DNA from: Bradyrhizobium cajani
GTDB lineage: Bacteria; Pseudomonadota; Alphaproteobacteria; Rhizobiales; Xanthobacteraceae
Length of the DNA stretch: 64,000 bases
Assembly: GCF_009759665.1 (NCBI RefSeq)
Contig: NZ_WQNE01000020.1
Location: 89,197 to 153,196 of the forward strand
Direction of reading: 5' to 3'
Under the pieces are notes generated by a model. The model did not search any database. It saw only the letters and a program-made list of their open reading frames with translations, and had not been told where the DNA came from. Below, piece after piece: positions 10,337 through 19,433 of the stretch. Made by a program: the position numbers and the translations under genes. The stretch's first letter is position 1, and every line of letters begins with the position of its first letter.

Positions 10337-11194
10337 ATGTCCAAAACCATTGCGATCCTCGCGCCTGGAGCCATGGGCAGCGCGGTGGCCCGCCGTCTCG
10401 GCGAGAACGGGGCACGTGTGCTGACGTCGTTGAAGGGGCGGAGCGAGGCGACGCTGAAACGGGCGGCCGATGCCGGCATGGTCGGCGCCGAAGACGATGC
10501 GATTGCGCAAGCCGACATCATCCTCTCGATCGTGCCTCCGGGCGAAGCCGTTGCGCTTGCCGAACGGCTGGCGGCGCTGATCGTCAGGCACGCGAAGAAG
10601 CCGGTCGTGGTCGATTGCAACGCCGTCAACGTCGATACCGTGCTTCGGATTGGGGAGATCATCGGCTCGGCGCAGGCGCCGTTCGTCGATGCCGGCATCA
10701 TCGGCTTTCCGCCGCAGCCCGGCGGCAAGAGCCCGGCGTTCTACATGTCCGGCGAGTACGCCGGGGAGGTCGCCGTGCTGAAGGATCTCGGCCTCGACGT
10801 GCGCATCGTCGAAGGACCGGTCGGCGCGGCTTCCGCGCTCAAGATGTCGTACGCCGGCATCGTCAAGGGCCTCGCCGGCATCGGCTCGGCCATGGTGGTC
10901 GCGGCAACAAAGGCAGGCGCGGCCGATGCGCTGCGCGACGAACTCGCGCTGAGCCAGCCCGCGATCCTGGCGCGGCTCGAGGTCGCGCTGCCAGACATGA
11001 TTCCGAAGGCCTATCGCTGGGTCGCGGAGATGCGGGAGATTTCAGGCTTCCTCGGGCCCGATCATCCCGCCAGCCAGATCTATGAGGGGTTTGCGCGCTG
11101 GTTCGAGCATCTGGCCGAAGATGCGAAGGGCGAGGCAGCGGACACGGGACTGATGAACGCGTTCGCGGCCAGCATCGCGCAGAAGAAATCCTGA
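10337..11194 (+). CDS. NAD(P)-dependent oxidoreductase of the 6-phosphogluconate/beta-hydroxyacid dehydrogenase family
   Basis: A 285-residue protein with an N-terminal Rossmann fold (IAILAPGAMGSAVARRLGENG, residues about 5-24), followed by the conserved SIVPPGEA and VVDCNAVNVDT of this superfamily. The C-terminal helical part (from about 165: GAASALKMSYAGIVKGLAGI) contains the lysine at the position of the catalytic Lys in beta-hydroxyacid dehydrogenases; its tail resembles the DUF1932 type. Substrate unknown. ATG 10337 follows TGGAG. It ends 11 nt before the convergent P-loop kinase gene. Confidence 0.85.
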   Translation: MSKTIAILAPGAMGSAVARRLGENGARVLTSLKGRSEATLKRAADAGMVGAEDDAIAQADIILSIVPPGEAVALAERLAALIVRHAKKPVVVDCNAVNVDTVLRIGEIIGSAQAPFVDAGIIGFPPQPGGKSPAFYMSGEYAGEVAVLKDLGLDVRIVEGPVGAASALKMSYAGIVKGLAGIGSAMVVAATKAGAADALRDELALSQPAILARLEVALPDMIPKAYRWVAEMREISGFLGPDHPASQIYEGFARWFEHLAEDAKGEAADTGLMNAFAASIAQKKS

Positions 11195-11205
11195 TCGCCC
11201 GGCGA

Positions 11206-11727
11206 TCATTCGCCGCGCACCGAAACCGACTCCAGAAAGCCCTGGATGTCCCGGTCGCGTCTCAAGCGCACGACCGGGACGTCCGCGCCATATTCGATGC
11301 GCTCGGCCTCGATGACCGGCACGCGCTCCGTGCCGTAGCGCCACGCCTCACGCATCAATTTCCAGTCGAACTGTTCCGGACATCCTTCCGGCAGATCAGG
11401 CCGGGTCTCGTCGCGATCGAAGGCGGAGCGCCAGAGAATGCGCCACTGGCACAGCCAGCGCGGGCGGTCGATGACGACAAGCATATCGGCGCGCGCGAGC
11501 GTGAGATCGAAGGCCAGTCCCGAGAAGCTGCCGTCGACGACCCATGCGTCGCCCGCGATCGCATCAGTGACGCGCGTTCGAAAGCCTGCCTTGTCGGATG
11601 GCTTCCATCCCGGCCGCCAGTACAGCACGTCGAGATGCACCACCGGCAGGTCGAGCTTTCGCCCGAGCCTCAGGGCAAGGCGCGTCTTGCCGCTTCCCTG
11701 GGAGCCAACGACGATGATCCGGCGCAT
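11206..11727 (-). CDS. P-loop nucleotide kinase-like protein (FlaR/topology-modulation type)
   Basis: A 173-residue single-domain P-loop NTPase. It starts MRRIIVVGSQGSGKTRLALRLG with a Walker A motif at residues 8-15, then the LPVVHLDVLYWRPGW segment and VVDGSF typical of adenylate-kinase-like proteins annotated as AAA family ATPase or DNA topology modulation protein. Later Arg/Trp-rich parts (RPRWLCQWRILWR) match the lid region of that family. The substrate is unknown, and the old topology-modulation name rests on weak evidence. A perfect 31-bp-arm palindromic repeat lies upstream at 11803-11882. Confidence 0.8.
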   Translation of the reverse strand: MRRIIVVGSQGSGKTRLALRLGRKLDLPVVHLDVLYWRPGWKPSDKAGFRTRVTDAIAGDAWVVDGSFSGLAFDLTLARADMLVVIDRPRWLCQWRILWRSAFDRDETRPDLPEGCPEQFDWKLMREAWRYGTERVPVIEAERIEYGADVPVVRLRRDRDIQGFLESVSVRGE

Positions 11728-11802
11728 GGCCCGAGCGTTTCACGAAATCGGTCGCGATGAAAGCGACGCTTTTGGTCGAGCTGTGCAGGTCTGTATCGAC
11801 GT

Positions 11803-11882
11803 CGTCATTGCGAGCGCAGCGAAGCAATCCAGAGTCCCTCCGCGGAAAGAGTCTGGATTGCTTCGCTGCGCTCGCAATGACG
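11803..11882. repeat. Palindromic intergenic repeat, family A copy 1
   Basis: Two 31-nt arms (11803-11833 and 11852-11882) are perfect inverted copies around an 18-nt loop. They begin CGTCATTGCGAGCGCAGCGA and end in its complement. The same outer sequence (CGTCATTGCGAG) bounds the elements at 30498 and 34535. It lies between the P-loop kinase start and the recG 3' end. This is the layout of a REP/MITE-like palindromic repeat that folds as a long RNA hairpin. Confidence 0.9.
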
Positions 11883-11906
11883 GGGAGGAAGCGCCTCGGC
11901 TGTAGC

Positions 11907-14015
11907 TTAACCCGCCCCGATCAGCGGGATCGCCTCGTCCCGCTCGTAGAGATACAGCAGGCAGCGCAGCGCCTCGCCGCGCTCGCCCTTGAGCTTCGGA
12001 TCGTCCTTCAGGATGCGCAGCGCCTCGTCGCGGGCTTGGGTGATGAGCTGGCCGTGCACCTCCGAACGCGCGATGCGGTAGCCGGGCAGGCCGCTCTGGC
12101 GCACGCCCAGGACGTCGCCTTCGCCGCGCAGCTTCAAATCCTCCTCGGCGATGCGAAAGCCATCGGTGGTCTCGCGGATCACCTTCAGCCGGGCCTTCGA
12201 CATCTCGCCGAGCGGCTCGGAGTAGAGCAGCAGGCAGGTCGAGGCTTCTGAGCCGCGTCCGATGCGGCCGCGCAGCTGGTGCAGCTGGGCGAGGCCAAAA
12301 CGCTCGGCATTCTCGATCACCATGATGGTGGCGGCCGGCACGTCGACGCCGACCTCGACCACGGTAGTCGCCACCAAAAGGCCGATCTCGTGGGCGGCGA
12401 ACCGGCCCATCACGCGGTCCTTCTCGGTGCCCTTCATCTGGCCGTGGACGAGGCCGACGCGCTTGCCGAAGCGCTTTTGCAGGCTCTCGAAACGCTTGGT
12501 CGCATTGGTGAGATGCTCGGTGCCTTCGGCCTCGGATTGCTCGACCAGGGGACAGATCCAGTAGACCAGCTTGCCCGAGGCGAGCGCGCGGCCGACGCCG
12601 TCCATGACCTCCTCGATCCGGCTCATCGGCACCGCGCGGGTGTCGATCGGCTGGCGTCCGGCGGGCTTTTCGCGCAGCTCGGAGATATCCATGTCGCCGA
12701 AATAGGTCAGCACCAGCGTGCGCGGGATCGGCGTCGCGCTCAGCACCAGGACGTCGACGGCCTCGCCCTTTGACGTCAGCGCGAGGCGTTCGCGCACGCC
12801 AAACCGGTGCTGCTCATCGACGATGGCGAGCGCGAGATCATGGAAGATCACGTCGTCCTGGATCAGTGCGTGGGTGCCGACGAGGAGGTCGATCTCGCCG
12901 GCTTCGAGCTGCGCCAGCAGCTCGCGCCGCTCCTTGCCCTTCTCGCGGCCGGTGAGGATCGCGACCCGCAAGCCGGCGCGCTCGGCGAGCGGGGCGATGG
13001 TCTTGATGTGCTGGCGCGCCAGGATTTCGGTCGGCGCCATCAGCGCGGCCTGCTTGCCGACTTCGGCAATCGCGGCGGCAGCCAGCAGCGCCACCACGGT
13101 CTTGCCGGAGCCGACGTCGCCCTGGAGCAGCCGCAGCATGCGCACGGGCTGTTTCAGATCCTCGGCGATGGCCGCGGCAGCGCTGCGCTGCGACGGCGTG
13201 AGCGCATAGGGCAGGGCGTCGATGATCTTGTTGCGCAAGTGACCGTCGCCGGCATTGCGCACGCCGGCTGGCCTGCGCAATTGCGCGCGGATCAGGGCCA
13301 GCGCGAGTTGTCCGGCCAGGAGCTCGTCGAAGGCAAGGCGCGACCAGAACGGCTGGTCGGGCAGGATGTCCGTGAGCTCGACCGGCTGATGCACGCGGTT
13401 GAGCGCTTCGGCAATTGGCGGGAAGTGGCAGCGGCGCATCACCTCCGGGCTGATCCATTCCGGCAGGGCCGGCAGCTTTTGCAGCGCCTGCGCGATCGCG
13501 CGGCGGAGCGAGCCGAGCGCGAGCCCCTCCGTCAGCGGATAGACCGGATCGATGCCGGAGAGCCTTGAAATCGCCTCCTCGTCGAGCACGCGATCGGGGT
13601 GCACGATCTGCGGGATGCCGTCATACATCTGGAGCGTGCCGGAGACGTAGCGCTTTTCGCCCATCGGCAGCAGCTTTTCGACATAGCCGGGCTTGGCGCG
13701 GAAGAAGGTCAGCACGACGTCGCCGGTCTCGTCGCTGGCATAGACGAGGTAGGGCGCGCGTGAATTGCGCGGCGGGGGCGGGCGATGGCGATCGACGATG
13801 ACCTCCAGCGTCACCATGGTTCCCTGGACCGCATCGCGGATCTTCGGCCGCGCCCGGCGGTCGATGACCTGGCTCGGCAGATGCAGCAGCAGATCGACCA
13901 GCCGCGGCGTCTCATCGCGGCCGAGCAGGTACTGCAACAGCTTGTCCTGCTTCGGACCGACGCCGGACAGGCTGGTCACGGCAGCAAACAGCGGATTGAG
14001 CAGACTGGGGCGCAT
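11907..14015 (-). CDS. recG: ATP-dependent DNA helicase RecG
   Basis: A 702-residue superfamily 2 helicase. The N-terminal wedge/OB part (about 1-190) is followed by the helicase core with Walker A GDVGSGKT near residue 300, motif II DEQH near 400 and LSATPIPRTL (motif III). The C-terminal part contains VATTVVEVGVDVPAA and QLRGRIGRG (motifs V and VI). RecG remodels stalled forks, R-loops and Holliday junctions. It is divergent from sdhE-mfd across 184 nt, an arrangement common in alphaproteobacteria. The start MRPSLLNPLFA is the usual alphaproteobacterial RecG N-terminus. Confidence 0.96.
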   Translation of the reverse strand: MRPSLLNPLFAAVTSLSGVGPKQDKLLQYLLGRDETPRLVDLLLHLPSQVIDRRARPKIRDAVQGTMVTLEVIVDRHRPPPPRNSRAPYLVYASDETGDVVLTFFRAKPGYVEKLLPMGEKRYVSGTLQMYDGIPQIVHPDRVLDEEAISRLSGIDPVYPLTEGLALGSLRRAIAQALQKLPALPEWISPEVMRRCHFPPIAEALNRVHQPVELTDILPDQPFWSRLAFDELLAGQLALALIRAQLRRPAGVRNAGDGHLRNKIIDALPYALTPSQRSAAAAIAEDLKQPVRMLRLLQGDVGSGKTVVALLAAAAIAEVGKQAALMAPTEILARQHIKTIAPLAERAGLRVAILTGREKGKERRELLAQLEAGEIDLLVGTHALIQDDVIFHDLALAIVDEQHRFGVRERLALTSKGEAVDVLVLSATPIPRTLVLTYFGDMDISELREKPAGRQPIDTRAVPMSRIEEVMDGVGRALASGKLVYWICPLVEQSEAEGTEHLTNATKRFESLQKRFGKRVGLVHGQMKGTEKDRVMGRFAAHEIGLLVATTVVEVGVDVPAATIMVIENAERFGLAQLHQLRGRIGRGSEASTCLLLYSEPLGEMSKARLKVIRETTDGFRIAEEDLKLRGEGDVLGVRQSGLPGYRIARSEVHGQLITQARDEALRILKDDPKLKGERGEALRCLLYLYERDEAIPLIGAG

Positions 14016-14040
14016 CAGGCGAATCTAGGATCGTTTCGGC

Positions 14041-14081
14041 TCGTCATGCCCGGCTTTATGCCGGGCATCCACGTCTTTTTT
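14041..14081. repeat. Palindromic intergenic repeat, family C (GCCGGGCAT type)
   Basis: ATGCCCGGC (14046-14054) and GCCGGGCAT (14060-14068) form a 9-bp hairpin with loop TTTAT, followed by CCACGTC and six T. This is the short palindrome type scattered between genes in Bradyrhizobium. It lies 26 nt upstream of the recG start. On the + strand the T run makes it look like an intrinsic terminator, but no rightward gene ends here. Confidence 0.7.
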
Positions 14082-14199
14082 CGTGTCCGAACGCGGGCAT
14101 CGAGCCATGCCAAATCGAGGGCTGACACGGCCACCTCCAGTGGCTATATCACCCCCGCCCGGCACGTCCGGGCTTTTGGCGTTTGACTGGATTTGAGAC

Positions 14200-14490
14200 A
14201 TGACGGGAACGACACGATCGAGCAACGGGCTGGACGACCGCCGCAAGCGGCTTCTGTTCCGTTGCTGGCACCGCGGCACGCGCGAGATGGACCTGATCCT
14301 CGGCCGCTTCGCGGATGCCGAGATCGGCAATTTGTCCGACGCCGAGCTCGGCCAGCTCGAGCGCCTGCTCGAGGTCAACGATCCCGATCTCTATGCCGCC
14401 ATCACCGGCGACAAGGTGCTGCCGGCTGACGTCAGCGGTGCACTGTTCGCCCGCATCAAGGCGTTTCCGATCGCGGACCGCGACGCATGA
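14200..14490 (+). CDS. sdhE: Succinate dehydrogenase assembly factor SdhE (YgfY/DUF339)
   Basis: A 96-residue protein with the family signature RRKRLLFRCWHRGTREMDLILGRF split over residues about 14-37. The RGxxExD motif contacts the flavoprotein during covalent FAD attachment to SdhA. The rest is helical (LSDAELGQLERLLEVNDPDLYAAITG), as in the five-helix fold. It overlaps mfd by 4 nt (ATGA), indicating translational coupling, and is divergent from recG. The ATG at 14200 gives the usual length. Confidence 0.92.
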   Translation: MTGTTRSSNGLDDRRKRLLFRCWHRGTREMDLILGRFADAEIGNLSDAELGQLERLLEVNDPDLYAAITGDKVLPADVSGALFARIKAFPIADRDA

Positions 14491-17400
14491 AGCAGGGCAT
14501 GAAATCTCCGGCCGAGCTGCTCGGGCCCGGTCGCGCGCTGACGCTTGCCAATGTCGCCGAGGGCGCCGAAGGCCTCGTCGTCTCCGATCTCGCCCGCGCC
14601 ATCGCGGCGCGGCCGAAGAAACCCGCTGTCAGCCTTGCCGTCGTCTGCCGCGATGGCCCGCGGATGCAGCAGCTCGAACGCGCCCTGCGCTTCTTCGCGC
14701 CCGATTTGCCGGTGCTGATCTTCCCGGCCTGGGATTGCCAGCCCTATGACCGCGTCTCGCCGCACGGCGGCGTCCTCGCCCAGCGCCTGACCACACTGGC
14801 GCGGCTGGCCTCGCTCACCGGCAGCGACAAGCCGTTGATCGTGCTGACGACCGTCAATGCCGTCGTGCAGCGCGTGCCCGCGCGTGAGCTCGTCGCGGCG
14901 CAGGCGCTGTCGGTCGCGCCCGGCAACGTGGTGCCGATGGACACCATCGTCGCCTGGCTCGAGCACAACGGCTACAACCGCTCCTCGACCGTGCGCGAGC
15001 CCGGCGAATACGCCGTCCGCGGCGGCATCCTCGATCTTTTTCCGGCCGGTCTCGACCAGCCGGTCCGTTTCGACTTCTTCGGTGACAGCCTGGAGTCGAT
15101 CCGCTCCTTCGACGCCGAGACCCAGCGCACGCTGCTCGACATGCGCTCGCTCGACCTCGTGCCGATCTCGGAATTCCAGCTCGTCACCGACACCATCCGC
15201 CGTTTCCGCATGGGCTATGTCGCCGAGTTCGGCGCACCCGAGCGCGACGACGCGCTGTACGAGGCCGTCAGCGAGGGCCGCCGCCATCCCGGCATGGAGC
15301 ACTGGCTGCCGCTGTTCCAGGACCGGATGGACACGCTGTTCGACTATCTGCAAGGCGCTAGCGTCGCGATCGAGCCGCAGGCCGAGGACGCCGTGCGCGA
15401 GCGCTTCAAGCAGATCCTCGATTACTACGAGGCCCGCCGCGACGCGATGGAGCATCCCGGCGGCGGCGCAATCTATAAGCCATTGCCGCCTGATCGCCTC
15501 TATCTGACCGAGGAGGAGTGGGGCAAGCGCCTCGGCGACATCCCGCTGGCGCGGCTGACGCCGTTTTCCGTGCCGACCGACGGTACCTCGGTCGTCGATG
15601 CCGGCGCGCGCAAGGGCCGCGATTTTGCGCCGGAGCGCAACGACACCACGGTCAACGTGTTCGAGTCCGTCGTCGCGCATGTGATGGCCTTGCACGCCCA
15701 GCGCAAGAAGGTCGTGATCGCGCTGTGGACCGAAGGTTCGCGCGACCGCATGACCTCGATGCTGCGCGACCACAAGCTGGCCCACACCACCAGCGTCAAC
15801 AGCTGGCGGACCGTGCAGGCGACCCCGCGCAACGAGACCATGCTGGCCGTGCTCGGCCTCGAGAGCGGATTCGAGACCGACGAGATCGCGCTCATCAGCG
15901 AGCAGGACATTCTCGGCGACCGCCTGGTGCGGCCGCGCAAGGCGAGCCGCAAGCTCGACAATTTCATCTCGGAGGTGACGAGCCTCACGGCCGGCGACAT
16001 CGTCGTCCACGTCGATCACGGTATCGGCCGCTTCATCGGCCTCCAGACCCTCGACGTCGCCGGCGCGCCGCATGATTGTCTCGAGCTGCATTATGCGGCC
16101 GAGACGAAGCTGTTCCTCCCCGTCGAGAACATCGAGCTCTTGTCGCGCTACGGCTCCGACCAGACCACGGTCGAGCTCGACCGCCTCGGCGGCTCCGGCT
16201 GGCAGACGCGCAAGGCCAAGCTGAAGAACCGCATCCGCGAGATCGCGGGCGAGCTGATCAAGATCGCGGCCGCGCGCCATTTGCACGAGGCACCCAAGCT
16301 GCCTGTGCAGCAGGGCCTCTACGATGAGTTCTGCGCACGCTTCCCCTATGACGAGACCGAGGACCAGTTAGGGGCCATCGAATCCACCCTGAAGGACCTC
16401 GAGCTCGGCCGTCCCATGGATCGGCTGATCTGCGGCGACGTCGGCTTCGGCAAGACCGAGGTTGCGCTCCGCGCGGCTTTTGCCGTTGCGCTCGAAGGCA
16501 AGCAGGTTGCGGTCGTGGTGCCGACCACGCTGCTGGCGCGCCAGCACGCAAGAACCTTCGCCGAGCGCTTCAAGGGCTTTCCGGTGAACGTGGCGCAGGC
16601 TTCGCGCCTGATCGCGACCAAGGAGCTGAACCAGGTCAAGAAGGGCATTGCCGACGGTTCGGTCGATATCGTCGTCGGCACCCACGCGCTGCTCGGCAAG
16701 GCCATCAAATTCCGCGATCTTGGCCTCGTCATCGTCGACGAGGAGCAACATTTCGGCGTCACGCACAAGGAGCGGCTGAAGGCGCTTCGTTCCGAGGTGC
16801 ATGTGCTGACGCTGTCGGCGACGCCGATCCCGCGCACGCTGCAACTGGCACTGACCGGCGTCCGTGAGCTCTCGATCATCGCCTCGCCCCCGGTCGATCG
16901 GCTCGCGGTGCGCACCTTCGTCGCCCCGCACGACCCGCTGATGATCCGCGAGGCGCTGCTGCGCGAGCGCTATCGCGGCGGCCAGGCGTTCTACGTGGTG
17001 CCGCGCATCGACGACCTCGCCGAGGTCAAGGATTTCATCGACAAGAACGTGCCGGAGATGAAGGTCGCGGTCGCACACGGGCAGATGCCGCCGGCCGTGA
17101 TCGAGGACATCATGACGGCGTTCTACGACGGCAAGTTCGACATCCTGCTGTCGACTACGATCGTGGAATCCGGCCTCGACATCCCCAACGCCAACACGCT
17201 GATCGTGCATCGCGCCGACATGTTCGGCCTGGCGCAGCTCTATCAGCTCCGCGGCCGCGTCGGCCGCTCCAAGCTGCGGGCCTACGCGCTGTTCACGCTG
17301 CCGGCGCAGCAGAAGATCACGGCGCAGGCGGAGCGCCGGCTCACCGTGCTGCAATCGCTGGAGACGCTGGGCGCAGGCTTCCAGCTCGCCTCGCACGACC

Positions 17401-18005
17401 TCGACATCCGTGGCGCCGGCAATCTGCTCGGCGAGGAGCAGTCCGGGCATATCAAGGAGGTTGGCTTCGAGCTCTACCAGTCGATGCTGGAGGAGGCGAT
17501 CGTCAATCTCAAGGCCGGCGTCTCCGAGCCCGCCGCCGACCGCTGGTCGCCGTCGATCACCATCGGCATGCCCGTGCTCATTCCGGAGGATTACGTCAGC
17601 GACCTCTCGGTGCGGCTGTCGCTGTACCGGCGTCTGGCCGACCTCGACACCGAGGAGGAGATCGAGAATTTCGGCGCCGAGATGCGCGACCGGTTCGGCG
17701 TGCTGCCCGACGAGGTCCGCTATCTGTTCAAGGTCGCCGCGATCAAGGCGTTCTGCCGCCGGGCCAATGTCGAGAAGATCGATGCCGGCCCGAAGGGCGC
17801 CGTCATCGTCTTCCGCGACAATTCCTTCGCCTATCCCGATCGCCTGGTGACGTTCATCCGCAGCTACGGCCAAGCCGCCAAGGTGCGGCCCGACATGAAG
17901 GTGGTGTTCCTCCAGGATTGGGAAACGCCGGAAGAGCGGCTTGTCGGCACCACCGAGATCATGCGCCAGCTGGCGCAGCTCGCGGAGAGCAAGAAGGCGG
18001 CGTAG
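14487..18005 (+). CDS. mfd: Transcription-repair coupling factor Mfd
   Basis: At 1172 residues, the normal length. The N-terminal UvrB-like domain (to about 350) is followed by the RNA-polymerase-interacting CarD-like domain (about 490-580: GDIVVHVDHGIGRFIGL). The RecG-like translocase follows, with Walker A GDVGFGKTE near residue 650 and DEEQHFGV near 750. The C-terminal TRCF domain includes the segment from about 1010 (MPVLIPEDYVSDLSVRLSLYRRL). Mfd removes RNA polymerase stalled at lesions and recruits UvrA. The start overlaps the sdhE stop by 4 nt; a second in-frame ATG at 14499 is possible. The nearest terminator-like hairpin is 144 nt downstream at 18149. Confidence 0.97.
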   Translation: MKQGMKSPAELLGPGRALTLANVAEGAEGLVVSDLARAIAARPKKPAVSLAVVCRDGPRMQQLERALRFFAPDLPVLIFPAWDCQPYDRVSPHGGVLAQRLTTLARLASLTGSDKPLIVLTTVNAVVQRVPARELVAAQALSVAPGNVVPMDTIVAWLEHNGYNRSSTVREPGEYAVRGGILDLFPAGLDQPVRFDFFGDSLESIRSFDAETQRTLLDMRSLDLVPISEFQLVTDTIRRFRMGYVAEFGAPERDDALYEAVSEGRRHPGMEHWLPLFQDRMDTLFDYLQGASVAIEPQAEDAVRERFKQILDYYEARRDAMEHPGGGAIYKPLPPDRLYLTEEEWGKRLGDIPLARLTPFSVPTDGTSVVDAGARKGRDFAPERNDTTVNVFESVVAHVMALHAQRKKVVIALWTEGSRDRMTSMLRDHKLAHTTSVNSWRTVQATPRNETMLAVLGLESGFETDEIALISEQDILGDRLVRPRKASRKLDNFISEVTSLTAGDIVVHVDHGIGRFIGLQTLDVAGAPHDCLELHYAAETKLFLPVENIELLSRYGSDQTTVELDRLGGSGWQTRKAKLKNRIREIAGELIKIAAARHLHEAPKLPVQQGLYDEFCARFPYDETEDQLGAIESTLKDLELGRPMDRLICGDVGFGKTEVALRAAFAVALEGKQVAVVVPTTLLARQHARTFAERFKGFPVNVAQASRLIATKELNQVKKGIADGSVDIVVGTHALLGKAIKFRDLGLVIVDEEQHFGVTHKERLKALRSEVHVLTLSATPIPRTLQLALTGVRELSIIASPPVDRLAVRTFVAPHDPLMIREALLRERYRGGQAFYVVPRIDDLAEVKDFIDKNVPEMKVAVAHGQMPPAVIEDIMTAFYDGKFDILLSTTIVESGLDIPNANTLIVHRADMFGLAQLYQLRGRVGRSKLRAYALFTLPAQQKITAQAERRLTVLQSLETLGAGFQLASHDLDIRGAGNLLGEEQSGHIKEVGFELYQSMLEEAIVNLKAGVSEPAADRWSPSITIGMPVLIPEDYVSDLSVRLSLYRRLADLDTEEEIENFGAEMRDRFGVLPDEVRYLFKVAAIKAFCRRANVEKIDAGPKGAVIVFRDNSFAYPDRLVTFIRSYGQAAKVRPDMKVVFLQDWETPEERLVGTTEIMRQLAQLAESKKAA

Positions 18006-18148
18006 GGGCTATCGTGGATCTGAAAACAGCGGCATATGGCCACTTGCGCAATGATCGAACGACAGCCATGTTCGGTTGATCGAATTTCGGCTGAACGACC
18101 CGGCTTCGCCGTTGATGGCGCGCCTGACTGACGATCCCGATTCGTGCG

Positions 18149-18180
18149 AACCGCGACTGGTTTACCGGTCGCGGTTTTTT
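18149..18180 (+). terminator. Strong Rho-independent terminator between mfd and desaturase gene
   Basis: AACCGCGACTGG (18149-18160), loop TTTA, CCGGTCGCGGTT (18165-18176; one G-T pair) and a run of six T to 18180. It sits 144 nt after mfd and 50 nt before the desaturase start, so it could end mfd, end a small RNA made from 18006-18180, or act as an attenuator in the desaturase leader. Confidence 0.85.
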
Positions 18181-18230
18181 CATACCACTAGCGGGGCAGC
18201 CCGCCCATTGAAACAACTGAGGTCGCGAGC

Positions 18231-19427
18231 GTGTCTATCAATATCGGTTCAGGCCCGGAAAACGACGCCGAGCACGACGACGTCATGTATCCGCAGGTCC
18301 TGCCGTTCGTGTTTGTCCACGCAGGATGCGTCGCGGCGATCTGGTCGGGCATATCGTGGCAGGCAGCTGCCATTTGCGCGGTTCTGTATTGGTTGCGCAT
18401 GTTTGGAATCACGGCCGGATATCATCGGTACTTCTCGCATCGGGCCTACGCGACCAGCCGGGTGTTTCAATTCATCCTGGCTTTCCTTGCCCAGAGCAGC
18501 GCTCAGAAAAGCGTGCTCTGGTGGGCTGCCAAACATCGCCATCATCATCTTCACTCGGATACGGCGCAGGATGTGCATTCGCCGCGGCACAAGGGTTTCC
18601 TCTACAGTCATGTCGGCTGGATCTTCTACCGGCAGCACGATGCAACCGACCTCGTGAAGGTCGCCGATCTGGCGTCGTATCCCGAGTTGATGTGGCTGCA
18701 CAAATTCGAGCTTCTGCCGGCATTCGTGCTCGCTTGTCTCTGCTTCCTCATCGCCGGATGGTCGGGACTCGTGGTCGGATTCCTCTGGAGCACCGTGCTC
18801 GTGTATCACGCCACGTTCTGCATCAACTCCCTCGCACATGTTCACGGCCGCAGGCGGTATGTGACCGGAGACGACTCCCGCAACAACTGGCTGCTCGCCT
18901 TCTTCACGATGGGTGAGGGATGGCACAACAATCACCACGCCTATCAGGCCAGCGCTCGGCAGGGCTTCTACTGGTACGAGATCGATCTGACCTATTATGT
19001 CCTGGTGGCCTTGTCCTGGCTCGGGATTGTCCGGGATTTGAAAACGCCGCCCAGGCTGGTCCTGCGCAACGAGCACCGGTTAGGATCGCGCGTGGTCAAG
19101 CAAGCGGCCGAGCAGCTCGCGGCCCGATTCAATCCCGAACACATCGCGCATGCGATCAGGACGTCGATCCACGAGACCGAATTGTCGGTGCGGGACGCGA
19201 TCACCCTGTTGCAGCACCGTGCCGATCTGCGTCTGGCCAGCATGCCGACGCGCGAGCAGTTGCTGGCTGAAGCGCAGCGCATGTTCGCGAAGACGATGTC
19301 CCTCGACGACATCGTCGACCGTGCCTACGAGCTCCTGAACGACTCCGTCGGCTTCCTCCTGGCCGCGCCTGCTCCCGCTCTGGCGACCAGCGCGCAACCG
19401 GGGACGAATGGTGGCAGCCAGCGCTGA
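18231..19427 (+). CDS. Acyl-CoA/acyl-lipid delta-9-type fatty acid desaturase
   Basis: A 398-residue integral-membrane di-iron desaturase with the three histidine boxes: HRYFSH (about residue 66), HRHHH (about 102) and HNNHH (about 231), with hydrophobic helices before and between them (about 25-60, 70-90 and 155-195). It would introduce a double bond into a saturated acyl chain, adjusting membrane fluidity. After the catalytic core (ending near residue 285) comes a soluble helical C-terminal extension of about 110 residues with an Ala/Pro tail, not part of the minimal family. The start is GTG 18231 after TGAGG; ATG 18285 would remove 18 residues. It ends 6 nt from the convergent gene at 19434. 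Confidence 0.88.
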   Translation: MSINIGSGPENDAEHDDVMYPQVLPFVFVHAGCVAAIWSGISWQAAAICAVLYWLRMFGITAGYHRYFSHRAYATSRVFQFILAFLAQSSAQKSVLWWAAKHRHHHLHSDTAQDVHSPRHKGFLYSHVGWIFYRQHDATDLVKVADLASYPELMWLHKFELLPAFVLACLCFLIAGWSGLVVGFLWSTVLVYHATFCINSLAHVHGRRRYVTGDDSRNNWLLAFFTMGEGWHNNHHAYQASARQGFYWYEIDLTYYVLVALSWLGIVRDLKTPPRLVLRNEHRLGSRVVKQAAEQLAARFNPEHIAHAIRTSIHETELSVRDAITLLQHRADLRLASMPTREQLLAEAQRMFAKTMSLDDIVDRAYELLNDSVGFLLAAPAPALATSAQPGTNGGSQR

Positions 19428-19433
19428 CGGAGA

